A DNA stretch of 64,000 nucleotides from Pseudoscleropodium purum (GCA_963969395.1 OZ017797.1:23684001-23748000), one strand, 5' to 3'. Positions 25,701 to 35,924 are shown, counted from the first letter of the stretch. Made by a program: numbers and translations. Notes: generated from the letters alone by a model not told the origin.

Positions 25701-26180
25701 GGGAATGTCCTTTTGATTGGCTTCAAGTAGAAGTGGGCAAGCTGTTGTCGTCGGAGACGTGCTCCAATCGATCTTGCGCTCTAATATAAGTTCCGCATAA
25801 ACCATACATGCCACGCTATAATTAATATAGCCTTTACTTCTGCGCTTGTTTCCGAATAGAACACGCCACACCTCCTCAGATCGATGGACAAAATGTTTGT
25901 TGTTGCAAGTCCATGGTTTACAACAAAAATCCCGTGTATGACTCCTGTGCGACTCCTGAGGCCACAACTTGTCAATGTGGTACATTTTAACATAGGTCCT
26001 GCACATTTTTTATGTCCAATACTCCGCATCTTCATCTTCCCACCCGCTCTCTGCTTTAATTGTAGGGTCATTTAAAATGTCAAGCCGAAGGTCATGCATA
26101 GCCCCCTTCACTTTGCTTTTTTTCTTCGCTTCGCTTCCCGGAGTCAACCCATCCATATTTCGATCACCTTCGCCGTTCAT
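22783..26180 (-). pseudogene. CxxC / coiled-coil / RING-H2 protein of the giant element, broken
   Basis: Start ATG 26180 opens an acidic lead-in, then a Cys/His motif region (MCRTYVKMYHIDKLW) and a conserved NYSVACMVYAELILERKIDW segment that match the plus-strand gene at 29667. Next come Ser/Thr/Glu-rich sequence, a basic patch (SSERKRRAEEF), a coiled-coil region (24100-25000) and finally a RING-H2-like finger (CSLC...CRHTFHVTC...CAEC) near 23830-23920 with a basic tail (KRKQKRKREEDDD). Stops: TAA 26010, TGA 25186, TGA 24088, TGA 24031. The frame changes once near 25390-25440. Pieces downstream of that change share one frame, which favours one long gene, but two or three genes or introns are possible. 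TAA at 26010 sits where the first Cys of the CxxC is expected. RING-H2 fingers usually act as ubiquitin E3 modules; the role here is unknown. Confidence 0.65.
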
Positions 26181-26399
26181 GATTGTCAATTGAATTCAAT
26201 AACCAATTGAAGTGAATAAAAAAATCTCACGTGATAGTCAAAAGTGATGGCATCAACCGCAACACAGTAACACAAGATAGAGGACCCCAACTCTCCACCC
26301 CGTAGGAGCAACTAGCGCATAAAGCAATAGTAGCACATCCAACTTGGCACCGAAGGAGAATTGAAGTGAGAAGAAATGAAAAGTCACTCCACCCTTATA

Positions 26400-26693
26400 G
26401 CCGTCCACCGCCGAACCTGCCCCGGACCGCGCGAAGCGGCCCCGAACCTCGCGTTCGCCCGTTGCCCCGTCACCCCATCCGATCGTCCCGTCCGACCAGC
26501 GCGTCCGCCCGGACTGTCCGCATTGTCCGCCTTCCGACGCTGTCCGCGCTTTGGACACGCCGACCGCCCCACTTAAACACTGACTGTCGACGGCGTCCGC
26601 CCAGTTGTCAATTGGTGCATCCTATGAGGCCATTATTATTCAAAAAGAGCGGTAACATTTCAAAAATAAAACAGCCTAATAATCACTGCTAAA
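26400..26693 (-). promoter_or_regulatory. CGGAC-rich module upstream of the RING/coiled-coil gene
   Basis: GC-rich stretch with GTCCGCCC/GACTGTCCG motifs. Its part from 26511 to 26693 closely repeats 22110-22290 (GTCCGCCTTCCGACG, TTGGACACGCCGAC, CATCCTATGAGG, AGCGGTAACATTTC, CCTAATAATCACT). It begins about 220 bp upstream of the gene's ATG. The homology ends with CTGCTAAAT, where the other copy runs straight into the internal left terminus. Confidence 0.6.
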
Positions 26694-29019
26694 TGAGGAT
26701 CAATGTAATTGGTTTGTCATTTTCTTTTTTCTTTAAATGTAAACCCTAAACCTTATACCCTAATTACCCTAAACCTTTTCTTTTCTCCCCTAAATTGTTT
26801 TACGAATGAGGGGAATGTGGTTAAGTTGAATATGTTTGAATTATTTACTGATATTATTCCTCTAAGTAGGTTTTGAGAAGATCTGAAGATGGTGGGGATT
26901 TTTTTAAAGTTCATTAGGAAATCAAATGTTTTGCAAAAATAATCAATTCCATTTTCATTGTAAGCAAATGAAATTTTAAAAAAAGGCCCCAATACATAAT
27001 TAGAATAACAATTAAATGAATTTCAACCTCATGATATTTAATGAAAGGTTGTGATTTCTAATTAGAAGTGCATCACGATCTTCAAATGAACATCGAGTCT
27101 TTCATATTTTTTAACGAAATTTTGATTAGATTTGAAAACAAAGAAAAAGAATCAATGTTTTAACTTTCTAATCATATATGGCTATATTTTTTCTTAAAAA
27201 CATAGAAAAATTCGTTACTTGAGTTGGTGGAGTAGAATACATTATACATGTGCTATATTTATTTTGAAGGGTAATTCCAATATTCTTATTTCAGATGTTT
27301 TTAAATATTAATTTTAAAAAAGAGGGTTCATTGTTTAAAGATCTAAAAAATTGACAAACATAATTTCTATTATAAATAGGAATTGAATTCGGAATTCGAT
27401 TTTTGAAATGATTCAAATGAATAAGATATTGATTATAAAATATTTCTTTGTTTGAGTTTTCAAAATGAATTCACGAAACAATTGCAAACTTTTGAACTTA
27501 GGTATATGGTATTGTTTTTGGTTTGTACTTTATAGAGTATAATACTTCAATTTTAATCCTAAATAAATGAAAAAATTCCACATGAATGAAATGTTTCTAT
27601 GTATTGCACAAAGATTTCTACCAATTATTATGATAATTAAATACATTGTTACATTTCATAAAATATTCTACATAGAAAAAAAAAATCATTTCAGTTTTCA
27701 ATCATGATAACGATGTCTTCTACTCTTTCTGTTATATGTTCGTTTTGTATAACGTGTACATTGTACAATCTTTGAGAGCAGGGTAGTTCATTTTTGACTC
27801 TCATTGAAATAGAAAATATATTTGTGTTTGGATTTTGAAATCATTATGTATTCTACAGTCTTGCAAGAATGCATCTTGTTTCTTCCTTTGAATCCTTTTG
27901 ATATTTTTTTTTTTCCTTTGTTTTCTGTCTCGTAGGGCTCTTATTATCTTGTTCTCTTCATTTGACCAGCCTATTTGGCTTGGCTCTTAGTTTTTTGTTT
28001 TTTTTAATGTAATGGTTTATGCATATGTTATAAAAAATATATATTATTTATCTAAAATTAATATATTGATGAACAAACGCATAAAGGCATTGAATCCTTT
28101 CACATTTAAAGTTATAAATCTATCATAAATCACTCTTGCAAATTTGAATGATTGAATCAAAAATTTGAAAATGTAATTACAAGAGCTTTCAATTCAATCA
28201 ATTGCATAAATCATAAATGTTGAAATGCAACTCGTATAAGTTTAGCATCTATGAAGATTAATTCATGCCATCCACATGCAATTTTTCAATTTAATAAAAT
28301 GCAATTGAGTACTTCAATTTCTTTCTTTTCAATTCTCTAAGTAACATTCACTTCATATCTTTCTCTATTTGTTTATTTATTTTTTGGGAACAAATGGAGA
28401 AACCATCTTTGTCTATATTTGAACATGCACTCTTATTTGATTGATGAAGAATAGATTTATGAAATATATAATCATTGATTTGTTCATGTTGATTTATCTA
28501 ATATATTTTATATATGTATATATGTTTATATATATATATATATATCATTAAAGGAGTATGGAAGACAAAATTGACAGATTGTGTTCAAATGTTGTTGATT
28601 TTGAAATGATTTAGTACTATATCATTTATAAGAATATTATAATAGTGTTATGTTATAATATTCCTAAAACAATTGCAACAAATATTAAAATACATGCTAA
28701 GTTAGGTTTGTTAGCCTACCAATTGTTCATTAATAGACATAATTGAGTAGCCCCCTTAAATGAAACATTCAATATCTAATATCTTACAATCCAAATGGTG
28801 GATTTGTCTAAAATTTTTTCCACATTTTTTCCAACTAATTTACTACAAGATCCTACGGTTACATATGCCCCAAAGTATTTTTCTTCTAAGACTTGATATT
28901 TGCACTACTATTGGCAGTTTTGAAGTGTTTTTAGTGAAAAGAACTTTACGGGTTAAACATCTCTACCGTGAGATTTTGAAAAAAGAACAATTTCCTTCAT
29001 TAGGTTTAGGGATTAAGAT
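26694..29019. other. AT-rich, gene-free centre of the giant element
   Basis: No coding sequence is seen between the two divergent gene pairs. The composition changes sharply from the GC-rich modules on both sides. A telomere-like CCCTAAAC..CCCTAATTACCCTAAACC patch lies at 26743-26778 and an ATATAT tract at 28520-28545. A truncated TTAA-family repeat occupies 28766-28956. The stretch may have been enlarged by later insertions. Confidence 0.5.
28766..28956 (-). mobile_element. Fragment of the TTAA-flanked repeat family inside the giant element
   Basis: TACTACAAGATCCTACGGTTACAT and AGTGAAAAGAACTTTACGGGTTAA parallel the terminal ~190 bp of the copy at 36517-37465 (TACTACAAGATCCTATAGTTACAT ... 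GAACTTTAGGGGTTAA). The other end is missing. Confidence 0.6.
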
Positions 29020-29440
29020 GAGCCGTCCGCCTTGTCTGCCCGATCCGGCGTCCGCCTTGTCCGCCTCGTCCGCCCCGATACCCGTCCACCCTGTCCACCC
29101 CGTCCGCCGCGATATCTGGCCGCCCGTCCTCCGTCCGCCATGTTCGCCCGATCCGGAGTCCGCCCTGTCCAGCCCGACCGCCCCGTCCGCCCTATTCGCC
29201 CGATCCGGAGTCCGCCTTGTCCGGCCTGACCGCCCCATCCGCCCCAATACCCATCCGCCCAGTCCGCCCGATCCGGCATCCGCCCCGTCCGCCCCAATAC
29301 CCGTCTACCCTGTCCGTCCGATCGGGCGTCCGCCTTGTCCGCCCCGATACCCGTCCGCCTGGTTACGGCCGTCCGATTGACACGCGGACTGATGTGGTCC
29401 GCATGATCTGGACGTCCGCCTCGGGGCGTCCGCATATATA
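29020..29440 (+). promoter_or_regulatory. Long GTCCG-repeat module upstream of the CxxC/Gly-rich gene
   Basis: About 400 bp made of imperfect GTCCGCC / CGATCCGG / CCCCGATACCCGTCC units, opposite in strand sense to the left-half modules. It ends with GACACGCGGACTGATGTGGTCCGC and a short TATATATA. The array lies ~230 bp upstream of the ATG at 29667. Its 29365-29425 part is the segment retained, inverted, in the miniature element at 3477-3831. Open frames across it are repeat artefacts. Confidence 0.6.
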
Positions 29441-29666
29441 TATGAGGAGGCGGACGGCTCATTCCGAACAATCGTTCTCTTTTGGAGTGGGCGGACCAGT
29501 GCATTGGAAGTTCTGCGCGCCCCTTCCGCTTTGAGTGAACGATTGTTGTGGCATTGTTACAAATTTTTACAAAGTTCACGCTTGTAAAATTTTAATTAAT
29601 TAATTAAATCAAAATTTTGATTCTTAAGCTTTCTAATTGTTTCATTCTCTTTGCTTCGGCTTCATC

Positions 29667-30929
29667 ATGCCGAAAGATAGAACACCCAAAAAAAGTAGTC
29701 GAAAGGGAAGACCCCAATTGTTCGATTGGGATGCTTGGGCCGATCCATTGTGCGTGGGTGAACCGGGATGGGAAGAAGAATCAACAAGAGTGTGGGATTG
29801 TTCAATGTGCAAGAAGTATGTAAAAATGACTCACATTCAAAAACTTTGGCGACGTGAACGTGTAGAGCACCAAGCGCCACGTTGGGAAGGACAAATGTCT
29901 ACGTGCCAAAGTGAGCACTTCAAACAACGATACACACAAGTGCATCGAGTTCTTGGCATTAAAAGCGCCAAACCAAATATAATGAATTATAATGTTATGG
30001 CAATGGTTTGGGCAAAGATTGTACTCCACAAGGACGTGGACTGGCGTACTGCTACAGGTCGCAATGTAGAGAACTATACGCGCACGGATGTCGTTATAGA
30101 TACACAGTGGAGGGGCGCAAGCGATTGCATGCCAGAGTGGTCTAATCGAGGTTATCTACAACAACCTTCAGTTGTTCTACGAGATGTTGAAGATGCATGG
30201 ACAGATGACGATGATGACGATGATATGTAAGCGTCTGTCACATTTGGAGTTAGACACGAGCGGGTAGAAGAACGAGAACGAATTGAATTCGAACAACAAA
30301 TGCAAGAGACAACACGCAAAAGCTTTCAAGATCGTGGACGGCAAGATAGGCATGGTGGGTCCTACGGACATGAACATGGAACGCGAGAATCTGAACATGG
30401 AAGAGGTGGTTCATACTTTGGTTACGATCCTCAAAATAGATATGAAGGTGGAAGAAGGAGCTATGGATCCACGCATTATGGTGGTTCAAGTGCAGTTGGT
30501 TCTCGCTATGGCACTCCCCCTGAAATTGGTTCTCTAGGTGGGACAGGTAGCTATGGCAACACGCACTATGGTAGGTCTACTGAATCTGGTTCATATTATA
30601 CGACGCCCACTCAAGTGGGCTCCGAAGGTAGTGGAGGAAGCCATATAACCCCGCAGTATAGTTGCTCTCTTGACGAAAGCGCCCAATACTATCCGGGATC
30701 AACTAGAAGTGATTCATACGGGCATCATGGGGCCTCTTATTACGGGGCTTCAAATGAAAGAGGATCAGAGCCTACTACTCCGATTCCTCCTCCCACTTTT
30801 GGAAGTTCAAATTATGGACAAGGAGGTGCACCGAGTGGATATCACGGAAACTACAGAGGTGGTCCGTTCATTGGAGTACAAAGAAGAGGCAGCGGTCAAC
30901 AATTTGAGTCCGATTCAGATTCCGAATAA
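29667..30929 (+). pseudogene. CxxC-motif protein with Gly/Ser/Tyr-rich C-terminus, one in-frame stop
   Basis: ATG 29667 (MPKDRTPKK, basic) opens a frame running to TAA 30927-30929, interrupted only by TAA 30228-30230. The N-terminal half has CSMCKKYVKMTHIQKLW, a later C..H pair (CQSEHF) and INYNVMAMVWAKIVLHKDVDW, closely matching the opposite-strand gene at 26006-25760. It ends in a poly-Asp run just before the stop. After the stop, a Glu/Arg-rich stretch leads into ~190 residues of Gly-Ser-Tyr-rich low complexity (GSYGNTHYG, GSRYGTPP, YYGASNERGS), ending ESDSDSE. No known family is recognised. The Cys/His pattern may bind zinc, and the tail resembles prion-like or RNA-binding low-complexity sequence. 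Either the stop is a mutation or two ORFs exist. Confidence 0.7.
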
Positions 30930-31527
30930 AAAAACATGCAAGTATATAGTGAGCATGTGTTTGCTCGATTTTCTCATTTTTACTCTCACGACAAGTATAG
31001 AGCACTAGATTGGTAGAAGTAGTACAAAATTTTAAATGAATAGAACAATTTTGAACAACAATTTTGTTCACTTTTTCAAAAAGTGTTGTGTAATAGTGTA
31101 CACCAAGTATGTATGTAGGCAAGCATATTGTTGAAGACATCATTGTATTATTTTATAATAGCGTTGATGTATACGGCTATAAGCAACTTTGATAAATAAT
31201 AAAAATATGAAGAAGAAATGTAATTTTGTAAGAGCCATATTATGTCTATTTTTGAATTTAGCATTCGAGGTTAAATATGTACTAGCATGGTGTGTATTTT
31301 GAAATTATTGTTGTGTGTTTATTACATTTAGAAAACTCGTAAATGATATAAATGTATTTCTAATTAATTTATGAAAGATTAAATTATTTGAATATTTGAA
31401 ATTTTTTTATTTTTCATTCAACGATTGCTAAAAACTAAAATGATTTCTTATTCGTATGAAGAAATGCCCAAATTAGACAATTAGTGGTTCTTCTTTAGAT
31501 TCTATTTTCAAATATGAAAAATAAATC

Positions 31528-31645
31528 GGATCGGGTGGACGCTTGATTTGTCCGCCCGTAGCCGTTCGATCGAGCGGACGGTTTGGGGCCGTCCGCGCCC
31601 CAATAAGATGGGCGGACGGGCCGTCCGCATTGTCACTTTTGCTTT
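31528..31645 (+). promoter_or_regulatory. CGGAC module upstream of the kinase-like gene
   Basis: Short GC-rich patch with GGTGGACGC, GTCCGCCC, GAGCGGACGG, GCCGTCCGCGCCCC and GGGCGGACGGGCCGTCCGC, located ~180 bp upstream of ATG 31824. It is shorter than the other modules but shares motif and position. Confidence 0.55.
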
Positions 31646-31823
31646 GCCCCTTGTGAATGCAAGGTGGAGCGGAGAGCTTGGTGGTTCATCCTCCATTGGC
31701 TCCTTTCCGAGGCAAGGCAAGAGTGGTTTATTGGGGCCCCCTTGTTGCCAATTTTTTGGACACTTGCGCGTGAATTCAATTTCAAATTAAAAAATTTCAT
31801 CTATATCAATTTCATTTGTCACG

Positions 31824-33333
31824 ATGCCAAAGGGGAAGAAGAAGGTTGCGAAGCTTAAACATGGAGAGGGACCATCGAACTTGGAAGTAGCTCGCCAAAG
31901 TCCTTCGGAGGAATGCAAGAAATTCATGATCGAGCGCATCGTTCAATTTTATGAATCGGAAACAACATTGTCTTTAAACAATAAGTACATCAGATATCAA
32001 GAGGAGTGCGTGTCTAAATTCAAGGTAGACATGATACAGATGTTGTTGGATGCATTGAATGTGGCGAAGTGGCATGACAAAATGCATAAAACGCACTTCA
32101 CCAAATGTTTGGAGAACAAGGTTCATCACGCTTTGTGGAATTCCAAAGTCATTTTGGTTAAATATGACAAGGAATATCGACCCAATGACGCCCAGTTTGA
32201 AGAAGTGATTCTGAAAGCGGACTTGTTTAGGGGGCGATGTGCTCCATTCGCCAAAAAGCACAATCGAGTTGGTTCAATTGGTTGGTGGAAAAGCAATGAT
32301 GGAGTTGCTGAAGCGGAAAGGACCAAACGGCACCTCATAGCACTTCCAGATACAACATGCGTGATTGCTGTTGATAATAGAACGATGAGAGGTGGATATG
32401 CAACGATTCGAAAGGTTCGTATTGAAGGATGTCCAGGAATACTTCCTCGTTGGGAGTTTGCGGCGAAGAAATCCATTCACCACCAAACTCGACCCGATCT
32501 TGCAAAGTTAGAACATCAAAACGAATCAATGGCTGTTCGAATTCCACACGTGGGTGTGATACGGTTTACTGCGGTGCACGGAACGACGGGTGAAGGTTAT
32601 GCGTATTGGTGGAATGGTGGAATGGTGGAATGGTAGAACTCTTCGACAAATGTTGAATATGGATAAGGACTATCCAGACAACATTCAAATCCGTTTGATG
32701 TATACAAATCCAACTGAAGAGGAGGTTGTAAAAGCTTACCATTTAGGACGATATCGGAAGTAGCGCACAGAGTTGACATGGGCCTTTATGCATATAATGT
32801 ATGTAGTGCATCATGTTGGACATTTGTACAATGATCTTTTTCCAAACAACATCTTGTTGCATTTTCCAGAGGATGAGTCACGTGTATACATTGGAGTTTG
32901 TGATTGGGGCATGACCACCTTAGCTTCTTAGCCAATGAAGTCTTTGTACACATTCACATCAGCAGATGAGATGAAACAAACTTTGCAGAGGAGATGGTGG
33001 GTGGATCCACGTATTGTATATTTGCATAAAGCAGGTGCAGATGTGGAAGTCATTCCGATGTATTCACGTAAGTCGGAAGAGTATGCCGTTCGAAAAATTG
33101 CTCAGCGGATGAATGGAAACAACATGTCAGAGGCGTATTTCAACGTGCTACTTAAAACACCTAGTGCGACACAATTTGCCTTTCATGACTTTGCAAAAGT
33201 GTTTTATGCTTACTTGAAGCACATTTATTCGAAGACTGACGATGAAAATACTAGTTTGGGCCATGTGATTACGCGATTTTCTAATACATATCGTTGGCCG
33301 ATGCCAGATGAACATTTCCGCCATTTATATTAG
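31824..33333 (+). pseudogene. Protein-kinase-like gene carried by the giant hAT element
   Basis: ATG 31824 starts a basic N-terminus (MPKGKKKVAK) and ~185 residues of unknown sequence, then a protein-kinase fold. It shows a Gly-loop-like GGYATIRKV (190-198), beta-3 FAAKK (K215/K216), an alpha-C Glu in QNESMAV, a hinge/alpha-D-like YWWNGRTLRQML, the catalytic loop YNDLFPNNILL (HRD-like, Asp and Asn kept, Arg replaced by Asn), CDWG for DFG, and RRWWVDPRIVYL at the APE position. The reading frame shifts once at an 8-bp slippage repeat (32608-32639), and TAG stops lie at 32761 and 32929. The C-terminus ends at TAG/TAA-type stop 33331-33333. Kinases phosphorylate proteins; substrate and role are unknown. 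The recognised catalytic positions are conserved, so the ancestor was plausibly active. Confidence 0.75.
32608..32639 (+). repeat. 8-bp tandem repeat causing the kinase frameshift
   Basis: GGTGGAAT occurs three times in a row, followed by the variant GGTAGAAC. Reading with one unit instead of three joins the upstream kinase frame to the downstream one (YWWNG then RTLRQML). Two extra units add 16 bp and put TAG 32634-32636 in frame. Replication slippage is the simple explanation. Confidence 0.75.
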
Positions 33334-33736
33334 ATTGGTAGTGCAGAAGTAGTAGTTGAATAGGTTATATAGGCATTAAAAATTAGTTTAGAAATATAGA
33401 GTTGGAATGAAAAAAATTATATGTGCAATTAGCCAAATGTGCACAATGTATGGTATTCTATATTAAATTGAATATATTTTGCCCATATTGATTATGTTTG
33501 TATTTGTGTTGATCTTGATTTTTTAAATAGTATATATATATATTTGAAGTCACAAATTTCTTTAGTTTGCCTTCTGAAAAAGAATTGGAATTTTTTCATA
33601 ATTTCAAGACTATCATGGACTCATGGTCAAACTTTATAATCTTTCAACTTATAAGAGACATTGTTTTAATGACAAATCGCGAACCATTGCACTTCATTTA
33701 ACATTTAATTGTTTAAAGAGTAAGGAAGTGACCGCA

Positions 33737-33918
33737 GGGCAGTTTGGGTAGGGCGGTCGGGGGAAATAGGGCCGTCAAAGCGGACGGACAGGGCGGACAG
33801 GGTGAACGGACAGGGCGGGGCGGACGGGGTGACAGGCGGACGCTACGTCCGCGGGGACCGCGAATGTCAGCGGACGTTGCGAACACAGCGTTCGCGTCCG
33901 GACGTCGTGTCAACCTTG
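33737..33918 (+). repeat. Right terminal and subterminal region of the giant element
   Basis: GGGCGGACAGGG-type arrays lead into GGACGCTACGTCCGCGGGGA, CCGCGAATGTCAGCGGACGT and the end CGTGTCAACCTTG. The final ~85 bp match the right-terminal portions of both miniature elements (GACCGC.AAT.TCAGCGGACG). Confidence 0.85.
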
Positions 33919-33926
33919 GTATGTTC
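33919..33926 (+). repeat. 8-bp target-site duplication, right
   Basis: GTATGTTC follows the right terminus directly and is identical to 17842-17849. Confidence 0.93.
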
Positions 33927-34225
33927 TATAAGACCCTCTGAAATGTTGTGAAGATTTCAAAAATTATGAGATTTTTTAGGTTGAATGTTTAGCTATTGTA
34001 TGTGATTCATATGTGTTTCCATATTTTGAAGCCAAAGGCTTAGGAACTTTTTCAAGTTGAAACTTTTTGTTTCTCATGTTAGTATTTATACATGATACAA
34101 ATTGTTCATTCAAAGTTTGTATTGACATTTAAGGGTTAAGGGTTAAATGAGGTTGTTTGTTTTGTTTCTTGCTAAAGCAATGAACTCTTAGCATTGAACT
34201 TTTGGCCCAATGATGTATGTTTAGC

Positions 34226-35024
34226 TTAACCCCTAAAGTTCTATGACTACGATTTCACCTAAAATGCTTGAAAATTGTTATTTTTTAGTACAAATATTAA
34301 ATTTTTGAAAAAGAACTTTTTGACATATATAACCAAAGGATCTTGTATAGTTGTATTATGTTGACTTGTGAACATGGGGTAAAAATTTCAAAAAATTCAC
34401 AATGTAAATTGCAAGATACAATAAGCATTCAAATTTACCGAAATTCTTTTTTTTGGCCTTGTGAAAAATTAGGTAGCTATGCTTCACAAGCTCAATTTTC
34501 TATTAAAAAAAATATCCCAAATGGTGGTGCTTTTTTGGATTCTTTTTTCAAAACAAATTGGCCACATGCTTGAAAAATCTCAAATCATTTAGAATTGTAC
34601 AATTTATAGGAAAAAGATAATAAGTAGATAATAACAAAAAATGATTAAAAATACTAAATTGTTAAGAATTTAATTATGGAATTGAAAAATGCCAATCCCA
34701 ATGGTTGCAATGTTGTAATAAACAATCTAAATCCTATGATTTTTTTTTTTTCCCAAAATATTCGGAAAATGGAGTAAGATAAATCATAAATGACTTCATA
34801 GTTTATTTTCAAGTAGGAAATCTATAACGACCTACAAAAAAAATCTTCTTAATTTTTGACTTATTGATCAAAATGAAATGATTCAAAGAAAGATATTTGA
34901 AAGATATTCCTTGTCCCTATCTTCTATTCAAATTTGGGCCAAAAACATGGAAATTTCTAGTCGCACATACCTACCCAAAATTGCTATGTAGCCAAAAAAT
35001 ATATATTGGGTCTTTACGGGTTAA
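34226..35024 (+). mobile_element. TTAA-flanked, CCCCTAAAG-ended repeat (copy 2)
   Basis: Starts TTAACCCCTAAAGTTC and ends TCTTTACGGGTTAA. The interior matches copy 1 (ATGCCAATCCCAATGGTTG, AAATGA.TCAAA) but is internally deleted in places. Non-coding. Confidence 0.65.
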
Positions 35025-35843
35025 AGTTCTAAGTAATTGGGAAAATGAAGTAGTTTTTTGGTATATCAATCTAACACTCTCTATCCATTGTAATTTTCAC
35101 GTTCAATTTGTTAAGTTGAATTGACTCTCTCTATGTGTATTGTTAACTTTGATGAGTCTCTTGCTTTAATATGTTTAATGAAGACATAAACATGAAAGAT
35201 GTTAAGGCCAATACTTTTTGGCAAACTATATACATCATTCAAGCTTACTAATTTAAATTCACATTCAACTAAAATGATTAAGATTGAGACGGTCTACCCT
35301 TTGAATATAAACAAACTTTAATTTAGTAATTGAAGGACTCTACAATGGATCGAATTGAACCTATACTAGAGAAAAACAATACTTCAAGAACACTTCAACC
35401 TCTATCTACTTACAAAGACATCCCATCTAGCATCAAAAGATTTAGACATTAAGCATTCATTACAAATAATTTAAAGATAGTCTACATTGTTGCACCTATA
35501 TGGTTCTATTAAATGCTTTAAAGACAAAGACTATAAATAAAAAATAATAATCTTTATCATAGATACAAATTACTTGAAGATATGATTTTGAAGGTGTTTT
35601 TCTAGGGCCCACATGTCTTGTTTATATAGCATTAGATTTAAAAACACTTTTAACTCATTTCCTACAAAGAGAATTGTGTGTGCATACAAGCATGTGTTGA
35701 TTGTGTGAATGTAGTTATTAGGCACTCAAGGTGTATAGTGACACTTTGTGTCACTATGCACTCCCCCCTCAATTTTTATTTAAATTTTTTTATTTTACCA
35801 CCCCCACCTATCATTTAGAATTTGATTTAAATTTTTTTATCTC
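35025..35843. other. AT-rich intergenic DNA
   Basis: No gene or organised repeat is recognised. Confidence 0.35.
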
Positions 35844-35870
35844 ACCCCCCCCCCTCACCCCCCCCCCCTC
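35844..35870 (+). repeat. Paired poly-C tracts
   Basis: Ten C (35845-35854) and eleven C (35858-35868) separated by TCA, with shorter C runs just upstream. The G-rich complement could form quadruplex-type structures. Low-complexity sequence of no assigned role. Confidence 0.7.
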
Positions 35871-35924
35871 TTGTAATCTTAAGAATCAAAGTTCTTGACA
35901 AACAATTTGGGACAATTGATCCCG

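Larger units (their letters stand above)
17850..33918 (+). mobile_element. Giant hAT-superfamily transposon, 16,069 bp, four decayed gene units
   Basis: Left end CAGGGTTGACG and right end TGTCAACCTTG form imperfect terminal inverted repeats. Perfect 8-bp duplications GTATGTTC flank the element, and a paralogous empty site lies at 16791-17035. Inside, a BED/DUF659/hAT-dimerisation transposase identifies the superfamily. Besides the transposase it carries a CxxC/coiled-coil/RING-H2 gene, a CxxC/low-complexity gene and a protein-kinase-like gene. Left-half genes read left and right-half genes read right. Each is preceded by a GC-rich CGGAC-repeat module, and the AT-rich centre (26700-29000) is gene-free. 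Typical hAT elements are a few kilobases with one or two genes, so this is exceptionally large. All genes contain stops, so this copy is not autonomous. Confidence 0.92.

Noticed and set aside
26743..26778. Interstitial telomere
   Set aside because: Only three or four scattered CCCTAA-like units; too few and imperfect.
28760..29579. Long Pro/Arg-rich frames on the plus strand and a 188-codon Gly/Arg/Asp-rich frame on the minus strand
   Set aside because: They are translations of the GTCCG repeat array; both strands and several frames are equally open, which marks composition rather than coding.
22293..33918. Independent 11.6-kb transposon with its own ends
   Set aside because: The 8-mers outside these ends (CTACTAAA and GTATGTTC) differ; only 17850-33918 has matching duplications, so this interval is treated as an internal module.
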